DNA of 64,000 bases, from assembly GCF_019891395.1 (NCBI RefSeq), contig NZ_CP078143.1, positions 620,001-684,000 of the forward strand. Direction: 5' to 3'. Below are positions 8,861 through 18,273 of the stretch, piece after piece. Below the pieces are notes generated by a model. It was not told the DNA's origin, searched no databases, and worked only from the letters and a program-made list of their open reading frames with translations. The stretch's first letter is position 1; each line of letters begins with the position of its first letter. The DNA is from Nitratireductor kimnyeongensis (GTDB taxonomy: Bacteria > Pseudomonadota > Alphaproteobacteria > Rhizobiales > Rhizobiaceae). The position numbers and the translations under genes are program-made.

Positions 8861-8888
8861 TTGACATGCCACTTTGCATCTGTATTTT
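8861..8888 (+). promoter_or_regulatory. Promoter for the ArsR/AHSA1/DUF899 operon
   Basis: A perfect -35 TTGACA (8861-8866), a 16-base spacer and a -10 TATTTT (8883-8888) lie just upstream of the ArsR start at 8921. An AT-rich stretch follows (ATAATTAACTTTAT, from about 8899) and has weak dyad symmetry, so it could be the operator of the ArsR protein. Confidence 0.5.
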
Positions 8889-8920
8889 ACCAATCGGATA
8901 ATTAACTTTATGGTGAAATA

Positions 8921-9256
8921 ATGCAGGCCGACGTGCTCAGCGCTACCTTCTCCGCCCTCGCCGACCCGACACGCCGTGCAATGCTCGCCCGGCTGGCCGA
9001 AGGCGAAGCCACGGTCAACGAACTGGCGGAGCCATTCGAGATGACACTTCCGGCCATCTCCAAGCACTTGAAAGTTTTGGAGAAAGCTGGGCTCGTTTCA
9101 CGCGGAAAGCACGCCCAGTTTCGCCCCTGCCGCCTCGAAGCCGCCCCCTTGAAGGATATCGCCGGCTGGGTGGAAGCCTACCGCCGCTATTGGGAGGCGA
9201 GCTTTGACCGCCTCGACAGCTACCTGGGAGAAATACAGAAGGAGCAACCACGATGA
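8921..9256 (+). CDS. ArsR-family winged-helix regulator
   Basis: The 111-residue protein is a single winged-helix domain: ALADPTRRAMLARLAEGEATVNELAEPF, then the recognition helix LPAISKHLKVLEKAGLV, then the wing. It lacks the CxC metal-binding pair of the classic arsenic sensors. It therefore belongs to the metal-independent ArsR-like group that accompanies AHSA1/SRPBCC proteins. It is expected to repress its own operon. Its stop overlaps the next start by four bases (ATGA). Confidence 0.88.
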   Translation: MQADVLSATFSALADPTRRAMLARLAEGEATVNELAEPFEMTLPAISKHLKVLEKAGLVSRGKHAQFRPCRLEAAPLKDIAGWVEAYRRYWEASFDRLDSYLGEIQKEQPR

Positions 9257-9717
9257 ACGTGAAAATAACGCAGAACGCCGATGCCGAGCTCTCCATCCAA
9301 CGCGTGTTCAATGCCCCGCGCGATCTCGTTCTCGAGATGTGGACCCGCAAGGAGCACCTGGACCGCTGGAGCTGCCCGGACGGGATGACGATACCGGTTT
9401 CGGAAGGTGACATCCGTACAGGCGGCTGGTTTCGCACCTGCATGCGCGGCAATGATGGCTCGGAATACTGGGTCAGCGGGACATATCACGAAGTCTCACC
9501 CGAACGGATCGTTTTCACCCATGCCTGGGATGAAGAGAGCGGAGAGCGTGGGCACGAAACCGTTGTCACGATCGCTTTCAGCGACACTGAAGACGGTAAG
9601 ACGCACATGCATTTCCACCAGGCTTTCTTCACCTCGACCGCATCGCGTGATGGCCATGCAGAAGGCTGGAAAGCCTGTTTCGAAAAGCTCGACAAGCTCC
9701 TTTCGCAGACCGCTTGA
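9253..9717 (+). CDS. SRPBCC (AHSA1-like) domain protein
   Basis: This 154-residue protein begins RVFNAPRDLVLEMWTRKEHLDRWSCPDG, the typical opening of activator-of-Hsp90-ATPase-1-like START-fold proteins, and ends in a helical segment (HAEGWKACFEKLDKLLSQ). Such proteins have a hydrophobic cavity, but the ligand is unknown. It is translationally coupled to the ArsR gene. ArsR/AHSA1 pairs are widespread in proteobacteria, often with DUF899 genes as here. Confidence 0.87.
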   Translation: MNVKITQNADAELSIQRVFNAPRDLVLEMWTRKEHLDRWSCPDGMTIPVSEGDIRTGGWFRTCMRGNDGSEYWVSGTYHEVSPERIVFTHAWDEESGERGHETVVTIAFSDTEDGKTHMHFHQAFFTSTASRDGHAEGWKACFEKLDKLLSQTA

Positions 9718-9745
9718 ATCACAACAAAACTGCCCGGAGGGGAAT

Positions 9746-10398
9746 ATGGGACAGCAGACCGCATCCCGCGAGGAATGGCAAAAGGCCCGCGAAAACCTGC
9801 TCGCCAAGGAAAAGGCCCACGCGCGGGCCAGTGATGCACTGGCTGCCGAACGGCGCCGCCTTCCCCGCGTTCTGGTCGAAAGGAAGTATCTTTTCGACGA
9901 TGCAGATGGCAGTCACTCATTCGAGGCGATCTTCGAGGGCCGCAACCAATTGATCGTCTATCACCACATGCTGAAGCCGGCTGATCCTGCTCCCTGCTCC
10001 GGTTGCGCCATGTTTGTCGACAATCTGGGCGACCCGGCGCATCTCAACGCACGCGACACCACTTTGGCGCTCGTCTCGCGCGCACCGGTGGAAGACATTG
10101 AAGCCTTCAAGGCCCGGATGGGCTGGAGACTGCCCTGGTACTCGGTGATGCACTCCACATTCAACGCCGATCACGGCGTGAGCGGCGCGGTTTCGGCCTG
10201 AATGTCTTCCTGCGCGAGGGCGGGTCGATCTACCACACCTACCACACCAGCGGCCGTGGGGTGGAGACACTCGGCACGAGCTGGACCCTGCTCGACCTGA
10301 CGCCCTATGGACGGCAGGAGACCTGGGAAGTGTCACCCGAAGGCACACCACAGAGCGCGCCCCATCAATGGTGGCGATTGCACGATGAATATTCCTGA
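9746..10398 (+). pseudogene. DUF899 thioredoxin-like protein, frameshifted
   Basis: The first 151 codons, from an ATG behind GGAGGGGA, encode the N-terminal two thirds of a DUF899 protein (EEWQKARENLLAKEK; PCSGCAMFVDNL; STFNADHGV). The frame then ends at TGA near 10199. The expected continuation is in the next frame from about 10189 (GFGLNVFLREGG ... GRGVETLGTSWTLLDLTPYGRQ ... WWRLHDEY) to a stop at 10396. One missing base near 10185 explains it. The family has a thioredoxin-like fold and is a predicted dithiol-disulfide oxidoreductase. The damage may be real or a sequence error. Confidence 0.75.
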
Positions 10399-10403
10399 GC
10401 GTC

Positions 10404-10922
10404 TCACCTTCGATCCTCTTCTGATCGACGGGCAACAACCGCCTCATAGGCGACCTGCAGGCGCTCGCGCACGCCCGGCCCCTTTTTGCCCGGGTCTGGC
10501 TGCAATCCAAGATGCGTCACACGCAGATCATCCATGAACTCCTCCCAGAGCGGCGAGCCACCCTCAGCAAGGATCTTGGCCCGGATCGAAAGTTCCTCGG
10601 TGACCGGAAGCCATTTGCTGCCCCAGGCACCGATCATCGCAAAGACGGGTACCAGCTCGATGCCCTTCTCCGTCAGGCTGTAGATCGCCTTCTGCTTGTG
10701 GCTGGGATCATCCGCTTTCGAGATCACGCCCTCTGACGTCAGCCGTCGCAAACGATCCGCGAGGATGTTGGACGCGATCCCCTCCATGGAATTGTTCAGC
10801 AATTCACGGAAGTGACGCATGTTCCCGAACATCATGTCGCGCACGACGATGAGGCTCCATTTGTCACCAATCACCTCGACCGTGAGATTGATCGGGCAAC
10901 CCGAGCGATGCTGATCCTGCAA
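10404..10922 (-). CDS. HxlR-family winged-helix regulator
   Basis: The protein has the HxlR signature near its N-terminus (HRSGCPINLTVEVIGDKWSL), with the conserved cysteine, followed by FRELLNNSMEGIASNILADRLRRL and a wing. A helical extension of about 70 residues follows the DNA-binding domain. I place the start at a TTG (10922) because a perfect AGGAGG lies five bases upstream and homologues begin just before QHRSGCP; the ATG at 10994 has no ribosome site. HxlR proteins respond to electrophiles such as quinones or aldehydes. The frameshifted GST gene lies divergently, 216 bp away. Confidence 0.82.
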   Translation of the reverse strand: MQDQHRSGCPINLTVEVIGDKWSLIVVRDMMFGNMRHFRELLNNSMEGIASNILADRLRRLTSEGVISKADDPSHKQKAIYSLTEKGIELVPVFAMIGAWGSKWLPVTEELSIRAKILAEGGSPLWEEFMDDLRVTHLGLQPDPGKKGPGVRERLQVAYEAVVARRSEEDRR

Positions 10923-11138
10923 AAAAGCCTCCTGAAAATTCTGATTGCACAATGCAACCAGTGATACTAGTCTGCAACTGATTGCAGTTTGCATACGGTT
11001 CTAAATCATTCCAACTTGAAGCGAAACGGGGTGAAGGCGAATGCGTTGCAGCCGTTGAACACATGCCACGGCCAGCGACCCGCCGTCTCGCAACCCGCGA
11101 GCTCTGACTTGGCGAACAGGTGAAGAAAGTTCCGCATC

Positions 11139-11820
11139 ATGACAGTGAAACTTTATTCCCATCCCCTCTCGTCCTATTCCCACAAGGCATTGATCGCGCT
11201 CTATGAGAATGAGACGGCGTTTGAACCCGTCACACCCAATCTAATGGACCCCAGCGAACGCCACGCCTATCAACGCATTTCGCCGACAACCAAGATCCCG
11301 GCCCTCGTGGACGAGGCCCGTGACCGCATCGTGGTGGAATCGACCATCGTGATCGCATATCTCGATCAATTTTATCCCGGTCCGACGCGCCTTGTTCCGG
11401 CGGATCCCGAGCAAGCCCTTGAGGCTGGGATGCTCGACCGGCTGTTCGGCAACTACGTCCACCAGCGCCTGCAGAAGGTCGTGGGGGGATCTGCTTCGCC
11501 CTGCGGAGAAGCGCGATCCTTTCGGGGTCGACGAAGCAATATCCGGGCTGAAAACAGCCTACGCGTTTCTGGAAAAGCGCCTGGAAGGCAAGCGCTGGGC
11601 GCTGGGCGACCAGTTCTCGTTTGCAGACTGCTCCGCGGCACCTGCGCTGTTTTATGCCAACAACATTGTTGCGCTCAACGATGGGCATCCGGCATTGGCA
11701 GCCTATCTGACCCGCCTGATGGAGCGTCCAAGCTATGCGCGAACCCTGTCTGAGGCCGAACCTTATTTCCACATGGATCCCCTCGACAACAAACCGACAT
11801 TGACGCCGCCGGTAGCGTAA
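11139..11820 (+). pseudogene. Glutathione S-transferase, frameshifted at a G run
   Basis: Codons from 11139 encode a GST thioredoxin-like domain (MTVKLYSHPLSSYSHKALIALYEN, ISPTTKIPALVD). The frame breaks after QRLQKVVGG at six consecutive G (11483-11488). The expected continuation (DLLRPAEKRDPFGVDEAI, then the C-terminal domain with LGDQFSFADCSAAPALF) runs in another frame to 11820. Removing one G restores a protein of about 226 residues, the normal length. The product would conjugate glutathione to electrophiles. A homopolymer error in the sequence, slippage, or true inactivation are all possible. Confidence 0.75.
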
Positions 11821-11824
11821 CCTC

Positions 11825-13132
11825 ATGAAGAATGGCAAACCTGACCGCACCCGCCGCACCCTCCTTGCCGGTGCTGCGGCGCTCATTTCCCTTCCCAACC
11901 TGCCTTGGAGATCCCAAGCCATGCCCACCCCGACACCAACAGAGGCAGCCCTCAAAGCCCTCGATCATTCCATGAGCGCGCGTGTGAAAGCGGGCGAAAT
12001 TGCCGGGGCCACATGGCTTGTCCACCATGGAGAACGGATACATGTGTCCAGCGCAGGAACCTTCGAGATGAACGACGCCGGCGCAGCGATGGCGCGGGAT
12101 ACGATCTTTCGGGTAGCGTCGATCACCAAACCGGTGACAGGAGTGCTGGCGATGATGCTGGTGGAGGAAGGCCTTCTGACGCTGGACGGCCCCGTGGACG
12201 GTCTTTTGCCGGAGCTGGCGAACCGCAGGGTCCTAAAACGGATCGACGGGCCGCTTGATGACACCGTGCCGGCAAACGGACCGGTGACGCTGCGACAGCT
12301 CCTCACGATGACTTTCGGTCTCGGCGCCATCATGGTGTTCCCTGAGGCCTGTCCCATACAATTGGCGATGCGAGAAGCCGGCATCGCGCCAAGCTGGATC
12401 CTGCCGAAAATGTCGTCGGATACCTATATGCAAAAGCTCGGCGAGCTGCCGCACGCAGCGCATCCGGGAGAAAAATTCCTTTACAACAATGGTCTTGATG
12501 TTGCCGGCATCCTGATCGAGCGGGCGACGGGGGAACGGCTGGGCGCATTGATGAAAGCGCGGCTCTTCGAGCCGTTGGGCATGACAGACACGGACTTTTT
12601 CGTGCCACCGGAAAAGCAGCACCGGCTTCCACCTCTCCACGGCCCCGACTTCACGAACGGCACCATGGACATCAAGGCATACGGCCCGGAAGACGGCATC
12701 GATTTCAGTGCTCCGCCACCGCTCGATTCCGGAGCTGCAGGTCTGGCCACCACGGTGGATGATTATCTCGCATTCTCCCGGATGATGATGAATGGAGGCG
12801 AACTGGATGGCAGGCGTTATCTCGAGCCTGAGACCATCGAGGAGATGACGCGGGATCAACTGACACCGCAACAAAAGACCGGTCCCCATGCCGATATGTT
12901 CATGGAGGACGGAGGGGCTGGCTGGGGCCTTGGAGTCTCGGTCGGGCTGAAGAAGACGCGACCATGGCTCACGCCCGGCAGCTTCGGCTGGAACGGTGGC
13001 TATGGCACAACCGCATACACCGACCCCGCCAATGGGATCATCGGCATCTATTTCAGTCAGCAGATGATGACATCGCCCGAACCGCCGGCGACCTATATGG
13101 ATTTCTGGACTCAGGTCTATAGCGGCGCCTGA
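11825..13132 (+). CDS. Serine hydrolase of the class C beta-lactamase family
   Basis: The 435-residue protein starts with a twin-arginine-like signal (TRRTLLAGAAALISLPNLP). The active-site SxxK is SITK at residues 99-102 and the Tyr of the YxN motif is at 220 (LYNNG). A C-terminal GWNGGYGT segment stands where the KTG/HxG motif is expected. Members include esterases, peptidases and penicillin-binding-like enzymes, so I would not call it a resistance gene. It starts four bases after the broken GST gene and is convergent with the AbrB-type gene. Confidence 0.88.
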   Translation: MKNGKPDRTRRTLLAGAAALISLPNLPWRSQAMPTPTPTEAALKALDHSMSARVKAGEIAGATWLVHHGERIHVSSAGTFEMNDAGAAMARDTIFRVASITKPVTGVLAMMLVEEGLLTLDGPVDGLLPELANRRVLKRIDGPLDDTVPANGPVTLRQLLTMTFGLGAIMVFPEACPIQLAMREAGIAPSWILPKMSSDTYMQKLGELPHAAHPGEKFLYNNGLDVAGILIERATGERLGALMKARLFEPLGMTDTDFFVPPEKQHRLPPLHGPDFTNGTMDIKAYGPEDGIDFSAPPPLDSGAAGLATTVDDYLAFSRMMMNGGELDGRRYLEPETIEEMTRDQLTPQQKTGPHADMFMEDGGAGWGLGVSVGLKKTRPWLTPGSFGWNGGYGTTAYTDPANGIIGIYFSQQMMTSPEPPATYMDFWTQVYSGA

Positions 13133-13142
13133 TGCAGCGCAC

Positions 13143-14234
13143 CTAAGGCCCCGCCCAACGCGCCACCATGCGGCTTATGGGCGGGCCTGCCAAAAGCACG
13201 AAGAGAAAACGTGCCATTTGCACCGCCATGATGAAGGAGAGGTTCACGTTCTGCGAGGCAGCGGCTGCGATGATTGCAACCGAATCCATGCCGCCGGGAC
13301 TCGTGGCCAAATAGGCAGTGAGCGGATCGATGCCCCATTCCACATGCAGGAACCAGGCGAGCCCGCCGCAAAACAACATCAGCGCGACGATCGACAGCAC
13401 TACCTGTGGCATCGCTTTCATGGCGGTGGCCAGAAGCGGGCGATCAAATTTGAGACCTATACTCCAGCCCACGGTGAGATAGGCAGCCCCCATCAGCCAG
13501 GGTGGAAGCTCCAACGCCAGTCCACCGCCCAGATGCGCCAGTGCACCCACGAGAAGCCCTCCCAGGAAATAGGGGGAGGGAAAACGCAGCACCCGCCCCA
13601 CTATCGCCCCAGCCACCATCAGAAGCGCGGTGATGAACAGCCCTTCACCATTGACCGGCGGAAACCACACGATACCAGGCGCATCAACACTCGATACATC
13701 CACCCAGAACCGGGCTATGAATGCCGCAGCGACAGTGACGAAGATGACCCGAAGATATTGCATGAACGCAACGAGCCGCTGATCGGCACCGAAGGCCCCC
13801 GCCATGAGAACCATGGCAGTCGCCGCGCCAGGCGCGGAGCCCCACACAGCCGTTGTGCCCGGCAGGATTTTCCATCGGCTTACGAGAAAGCCCAAAAGGC
13901 TGCTTGCCGAGACGGTTGTCACCACCGCCAGAATGAGAATGGGCCAGATATCGGCAAAGGAGGCGAGAATTTCCGGCTCGAGAGACCCGCCAATCAGCAA
14001 GCCCACCAGAGCTTGCGCGCAGGCAAAGGCCAATCCTGGCACACGTATTTTCGCCCCAAGCACACCTGCAAGAACGGCAGCCAGCATGGGCCCGATAAGA
14101 AGTGCTGCAGGAAGCTCGCCGAAAAGCATTAAACCGGCGAAACCGACAGTGAACGCTAGGAGAACCGGCCACTGGGCAACAGGAACGAGACGTGTAAGCG
14201 GGCCTTCGAAAGAGGGTGGCGGCGTGGAATCCAT
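13143..14234 (-). CDS. AbrB-family membrane protein (former ammonia monooxygenase-like)
   Basis: This protein of about 363 residues is almost wholly hydrophobic, with around ten membrane helices arranged as two similar halves. Both halves contain the family's Gly/Pro-rich segments (ALLIGPMLAAVLAGVLG near the start, SPGGMDSVAIIAAAA near the end). The family is often annotated as AbrB transcriptional regulator or ammonia monooxygenase, but the sequence is a transporter-like integral membrane protein. I start it at MDSTPPPSFEG behind a GGACG ribosome site, because the upstream extension is hydrophilic and unlike the family. The substrate is unknown. Confidence 0.85.
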   Translation of the reverse strand: MDSTPPPSFEGPLTRLVPVAQWPVLLAFTVGFAGLMLFGELPAALLIGPMLAAVLAGVLGAKIRVPGLAFACAQALVGLLIGGSLEPEILASFADIWPILILAVVTTVSASSLLGFLVSRWKILPGTTAVWGSAPGAATAMVLMAGAFGADQRLVAFMQYLRVIFVTVAAAFIARFWVDVSSVDAPGIVWFPPVNGEGLFITALLMVAGAIVGRVLRFPSPYFLGGLLVGALAHLGGGLALELPPWLMGAAYLTVGWSIGLKFDRPLLATAMKAMPQVVLSIVALMLFCGGLAWFLHVEWGIDPLTAYLATSPGGMDSVAIIAAAASQNVNLSFIMAVQMARFLFVLLAGPPISRMVARWAGP

Positions 14235-14565
14235 GAACGAGCGTCCTGACTGTCTGTCGGCACGGCATACAGGATGAGGTCGCGGATGGGAACGTCTGCG
14301 ACTAGCCGTTGCGGCTCTTGAGACAAGATTGGCTCCCCGCCCCGCCCCGCAAGGCGGTTCACTCTCGCCCTCTTCTCTGCGAGGTCGACATGACGAAGGG
14401 CGGATCCGACCGCTTGTGCCTGGTACGACACCGAAAATGGTACAGACGCCGGACTTGCGATAGCGTTGCGGAGGTTCGGGTTCGCCGAACAAAGTCAACG
14501 AGCTTGTCGGGATGTCTCTTCCTCATCCGTCCTGGGTGGGAACAGAGGCGAGAAAGGAGCCCGAA
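14235..14565. other. Intergenic, 331 bp between divergent genes
   Basis: I see no gene or clear hairpin here. The open frames crossing it are biased extensions of neighbours. It should hold the promoters of the AbrB-type gene (minus) and the YCII-like gene (plus). Confidence 0.5.
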
Positions 14566-14988
14566 ATGCGCTACATGCTGCTGATGATCCCCAAGGGATA
14601 CGAGACCGCCGGACCGGAGCTTGATCTGCCCGCCGATGCCGTGGCCAAGATGATGGCTTACAATGAAGAACTCCGTGCTGCCGGTGTGCTGGAAGCGCTG
14701 GAAGGACTGCATCCGCCGTCTACGGGTGCAAGGGTCTCCTTTGCCAGCGGCGAGCCGGTGGTGATCGACGGGCCATTCATCGAGGCCAAGGAAGTGCTTG
14801 GCGGCTTCTGGATCATTAATGTTCCAACATTCGACGATGCCCTTGAATGGGCGAAGCGCTGCCCCGGCGCCCCCAATGAGACCATCGAGATCCGGAAGAT
14901 CCAGCAGATGGAAGACTATAGCGATGAAGTGCAGGAAATCGTGAAAACCTATCCTGACGTGCTGGAGAAAGGCATCGACCGTTCCTGA
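14566..14988 (+). CDS. YCII/DGPF-domain protein
   Basis: The 140-residue protein begins MRYMLLMIPKGYE and carries the DGPF motif (VIDGPFIEAKEVLGGFWIINV) typical of YCII-related proteins of the DGPFAETKE type. These small cytosolic ferredoxin-like-fold proteins often accompany ECF sigma factors, though no such gene is adjacent here. The start follows AAAGGAG with good spacing; the frame is open a further 18 codons upstream without support. No reaction is established for most members. Confidence 0.85.
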   Translation: MRYMLLMIPKGYETAGPELDLPADAVAKMMAYNEELRAAGVLEALEGLHPPSTGARVSFASGEPVVIDGPFIEAKEVLGGFWIINVPTFDDALEWAKRCPGAPNETIEIRKIQQMEDYSDEVQEIVKTYPDVLEKGIDRS

Positions 14989-15870
14989 TCAGCAGAATTT
15001 CGCCTTGTGCTCGGGCTCGACATGAATGGTGACTTCAGCACCGGGCTGGGCTTTGGCGAGCGCACCTTCGATCCGGTCGCAGATGCGATGCGCGGCTTCA
15101 ACGGTCATGTCTGACGGCACCACCAAATGAAACTCGATGAAGCGGGCTCTGCCCGCTTCACGCGTCTTGAGATCATGGAATTCGATGGAACCTTCATCAT
15201 TCTCCACGATCACGCGTTCGATTTTGGCCAGTTCCTCCGGCTCCACCGACACATCCATGAGCCCCTGGACGGAATCGCCCACCAGATGCCACCCGTGCCA
15301 CAGAATGTTCACCGCAACCACCAGCGCCATCACCGGATCAAGCCAATACCAACCGGTGGCCACCGCGAGAATAAGCCCCAGGATTACGCCGGCCGAGGTG
15401 ACGACATCGGTCCACAAATGCTTCCCGTCTGCCACCATCGCCGGCGAACGTGCCTTTCGCCCTGTCGAGATGAGCAGCCATGCCCAAAGGCCGTTTCCGA
15501 CCGCGGCCACTCCGTTTACCAGCAAACCGAGAACGGGGGCGTCAAGCAGGCGCGGGTCGAACAGAACCGTCCACGCCTCATGGATGATCAGAAGCGCAGC
15601 GACGACAATGAGAACGCCTTCCAGAACGGCGGAGAAATACTCTGCCTTGTGATGGCCGAAGGGATGGTTCTCGTCCGCCGGCGTGTGCGCGATGCGCAGC
15701 GCATACCACGCAACGCATGAGGCAACGACGTTGACCACAGATTCCATCGCGTCGGAAAACAGCGCCACAGAATCGGTGAGCCACCATGCGGCAAGCTTGA
15801 GGGCGAAAATGCCGAGCGCCACGATGATGGACCACATCGCTATGCGCTGAAGCTTGCCGTTCGACGGCAT
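14989..15870 (-). CDS. Cation diffusion facilitator (metal efflux)
   Basis: This 293-residue protein is a CDF transporter with about five to six membrane helices and a C-terminal cytoplasmic metallochaperone-like domain. Metal-site motifs are visible: SDAMESVVNV in an early helix, the histidine-rich DENHPFGHHKAEYF loop, and HLWTDVVTSAGV further on. It should export divalent metals (Zn, Fe, Mn or Co) by proton antiport; the metal is not determined. The ATG at 15870 has a GGAAAGGAA ribosome site. It follows trpE(G) by 58 bp on the same strand and may share its transcript. Confidence 0.88.
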   Translation of the reverse strand: MPSNGKLQRIAMWSIIVALGIFALKLAAWWLTDSVALFSDAMESVVNVVASCVAWYALRIAHTPADENHPFGHHKAEYFSAVLEGVLIVVAALLIIHEAWTVLFDPRLLDAPVLGLLVNGVAAVGNGLWAWLLISTGRKARSPAMVADGKHLWTDVVTSAGVILGLILAVATGWYWLDPVMALVVAVNILWHGWHLVGDSVQGLMDVSVEPEELAKIERVIVENDEGSIEFHDLKTREAGRARFIEFHLVVPSDMTVEAAHRICDRIEGALAKAQPGAEVTIHVEPEHKAKFC

Positions 15871-15928
15871 GGCGGTTCCTTTCCATCCCTCCCGGCCAAC
15901 TCCGGCGGGAACCCATATGGCCAATGCG

Positions 15929-18118
15929 TCAGGCCGCTTTCACCCGCGCCTTGCGCGGCAGGTGCGCCACCACATTCTCGATCATGCGCATACCTGCATT
16001 CTGTCCGAGCGTCATGATCGATTCGGGATGGAATTGCACGGCCGCAACAGGCTCATCCTCATGTTCTATGCCCATCACCACGCCATCCTCCGTTTCGGCA
16101 GTCACCACGAAGGCGGACGGCATGCGTACCGGATCGGCAAAGATGGAATGGTAGCGGCCGACAGTCACTTCTGACGGCAGGCCCGAGAACACGAGGCTGT
16201 TTCCACTGGCACGGATGCGCGAGGGCTTTCCATGCATCGGCTCGGCAAGCTGGCGCAGTTCACCGCCATAGGCTTCGACAAGCGCCTGAAGGCCAAGGCA
16301 CACACCGAACATCGGCAGATTGCGCGCGCGCGATTTGGCGATGGTGGCCTTGCAGTCGAAATCCTCCGGCCGACCGGGTCCGGGCGAGAGAACCACCAGA
16401 TCCGGCGCCACCCTGTCGAACACCTCATCGGCGACCGGCGAGCGCACCGTCAACACCTCCGCGCCCGTCTGGCGGAAATAATTCGCAAGCGTGTGCACGA
16501 AGGAATCCTCGTGATCCACGAGCAGGATCTTCACCCCCTCACCCACACGGGCACCGGCGCGCGTCTCGTCTTCCATGTTTGTCTTCCCGGCATCGCGGAT
16601 CGCCGACAGCATGGCCGACGCCTTGAGCTCCGTTTCGGCCTCTTCCTCCTGCGGATCGGAATCGAACAGAAGCGTCGCCCCTGCCCGCACCTCAGCGACA
16701 CCATCCTTGATGCGAATGGTGCGCAGAGTGAGGCCGGTGTTCATGTCGCCGTTGAAATGCACCATGCCGATTGCGCCACCATACCAGACGCGCGGGCTCT
16801 TCTCGTTCTCTTCGATGAACCGCATGGCCCACAACTTCGGCGCACCCGTCACCGTGACGGCCCAGGCATGGCTCAAGAACGCGTCAAATGCGTCCATACC
16901 CTCCCGCAGCCGCCCCTCGATGTGATCGACCGTGTGAATGAGCCGCGAATACATCTCGATCTGGCGGCGACCAATGACACGTACGGAACCCGGCTCGCAC
17001 ACACGGCTCTTGTCGTTCCGGTCGACATCCGAGCACATGGTCAGTTCGGACTCGTCCTTCTTGGAATTCAGGAGTTTGATGATCTGTTCGGCATCTGCGA
17101 TGGCATCATCACCCCGCCGAATCGTACCTGAAATCGGGCAGGTCTCGACACGCCTTCCATTGACCCGCACGAACATCTCCGGCGATGCACCGACGAGATA
17201 TTCCTGCTCTCCCAGATTGATGAAGAAGGAATAGGGCGAGGGATTGATCTCCTTCAGACGGCGCGAGATCTGCGAGGGACGGCGCTCGGAGCGCTCCAGA
17301 AACATTTGACCAGGCACGACTTCAAAAAGATCCCCGCGCTGGAAGCTCTCCTTCGCCTTTTCCACCAGACGGGCATATTCGCCGGGCTCATGGTCACCGC
17401 GCGGCGGGATCTGATCGGCGGTCTTGAAAGGCTGCCGTGAGCCATCACGCGGCAGGCCCGCCGTCGAGACATTACTTCGTGCATAATCATATCGGTCGTG
17501 CCAGGCCTTCGCGGCGTGATGGTCAACCACCAGGATTTCGTCCGGGAGATAGAGAATGAGATCGCGCTGGCTTTCCGGGCGCTTGAGGCTCTGCCTGATC
17601 GGATCGAACTGGAAAGCGAGATCGTAGCCGAAGGCCCCATAGAGCCCCAGGTTGGCGTCGTGATCGGTGTGAAAAAGATCGGTGATCGCGCGCAATACGG
17701 TAAAGACCGTCGGCACGCGGGAACGCTCTTCTTCTGAAAACACACGGTCGGGCTCGGCAACCATCAGCGCAATGTGGCTATCGTCGCGCTTGTGCACGGT
17801 GACATCTTCCAGGCCTTCGATCCGCCCGGTCATGAGGCGCATGAGCGTCTTGCCGCGGTCGTTCAACGCTTCGATCTTCATGTCGCGGCCACGTGCAGAG
17901 ATCACCAGTGGGGGGTCGATGATCGCCGTGTCCCAGCGGGTGTAGCGGCCCGGATACTCATAATTCGAGGAGAAAACAGCACCACGACGCTCATCCAGTG
18001 CATCGATATAGGCGTCGATAGCACCTTCATAGGCCGTCTCCACACGGCTTCGCGTGATGGTGATACCGCCAGCGGTTGTAAAACGCTCAGCGCCGTTATC
18101 CAGAACTTCCAGGCTCAT
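15929..18118 (-). CDS. trpE(G): Anthranilate synthase, fused TrpE-TrpG
   Basis: The 729-residue protein fuses the two anthranilate synthase subunits, as is usual in rhizobia. Residues 1 to about 520 are the chorismate-binding TrpE part ([51 protein letters not shown]). From about residue 530 comes the glutamine amidotransferase TrpG part, with the oxyanion segment SPGPGRPED, the nucleophile Cys in [10 protein letters not shown] and the catalytic His/Glu in QFHPES. It makes anthranilate from chorismate and glutamine, the first step of tryptophan synthesis. A trpL leader and terminator directly upstream give tryptophan attenuation. Confidence 0.96.
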   Translation of the reverse strand: MSLEVLDNGAERFTTAGGITITRSRVETAYEGAIDAYIDALDERRGAVFSSNYEYPGRYTRWDTAIIDPPLVISARGRDMKIEALNDRGKTLMRLMTGRIEGLEDVTVHKRDDSHIALMVAEPDRVFSEEERSRVPTVFTVLRAITDLFHTDHDANLGLYGAFGYDLAFQFDPIRQSLKRPESQRDLILYLPDEILVVDHHAAKAWHDRYDYARSNVSTAGLPRDGSRQPFKTADQIPPRGDHEPGEYARLVEKAKESFQRGDLFEVVPGQMFLERSERRPSQISRRLKEINPSPYSFFINLGEQEYLVGASPEMFVRVNGRRVETCPISGTIRRGDDAIADAEQIIKLLNSKKDESELTMCSDVDRNDKSRVCEPGSVRVIGRRQIEMYSRLIHTVDHIEGRLREGMDAFDAFLSHAWAVTVTGAPKLWAMRFIEENEKSPRVWYGGAIGMVHFNGDMNTGLTLRTIRIKDGVAEVRAGATLLFDSDPQEEEAETELKASAMLSAIRDAGKTNMEDETRAGARVGEGVKILLVDHEDSFVHTLANYFRQTGAEVLTVRSPVADEVFDRVAPDLVVLSPGPGRPEDFDCKATIAKSRARNLPMFGVCLGLQALVEAYGGELRQLAEPMHGKPSRIRASGNSLVFSGLPSEVTVGRYHSIFADPVRMPSAFVVTAETEDGVVMGIEHEDEPVAAVQFHPESIMTLGQNAGMRMIENVVAHLPRKARVKAA

Positions 18119-18158
18119 CTCATGCTCCCTGTTTCAGGCATCGCCGGGAAGCGCAGAC

Positions 18159-18191
18159 AAAAATGGCCGCCCGGTTTTCACCTGCGGCCAT
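18159..18191 (-). terminator. trp attenuator terminator
   Basis: In the transcript, ATGGCCGC (18191-18184) pairs perfectly with GCGGCCAT (18170-18163) and is followed by five U (18163-18159). An upstream GCGGCCA (18226-18220), just after the trpL stop, can pair with the left arm instead and so prevent termination. This is a complete antiterminator/terminator switch 41 bp upstream of trpE(G). Confidence 0.85.
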
Positions 18192-18228
18192 GGTCTTTTC
18201 TACGCGCACACTGCACGGCTGGCCGCTG

Positions 18229-18273
18229 TTAACGGACCCACCACCAGAGTTTTGCGCAAGAAATCTTCGTCAT
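18229..18273 (-). CDS. trpL: trp leader peptide
   Basis: A 14-codon frame encodes MTKISCAKLWWWVR, with three consecutive tryptophan codons followed by the attenuator. Length and the WWW-x-R ending match the rhizobial trpL peptide (14 residues in Sinorhizobium). No ribosome site precedes it. A -10-like CTATGG ends eight bases before the A of its ATG, so the transcript may start at the ATG, as reported for the Sinorhizobium leaderless trpL. Its ATG overlaps the stop of the PAP2 gene (ATGA). In Sinorhizobium the leader RNA and peptide also act in trans; whether that holds here is unknown. Confidence 0.88.
   Translation of the reverse strand: MTKISCAKLWWWVR

Noticed and set aside
11825..13132. 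Serine hydrolase considered as an antibiotic-resistance beta-lactamase
   Set aside because: It has the SxxK and YxN motifs, but most proteins of this size and type are esterases or peptidases, and no resistance context is present.
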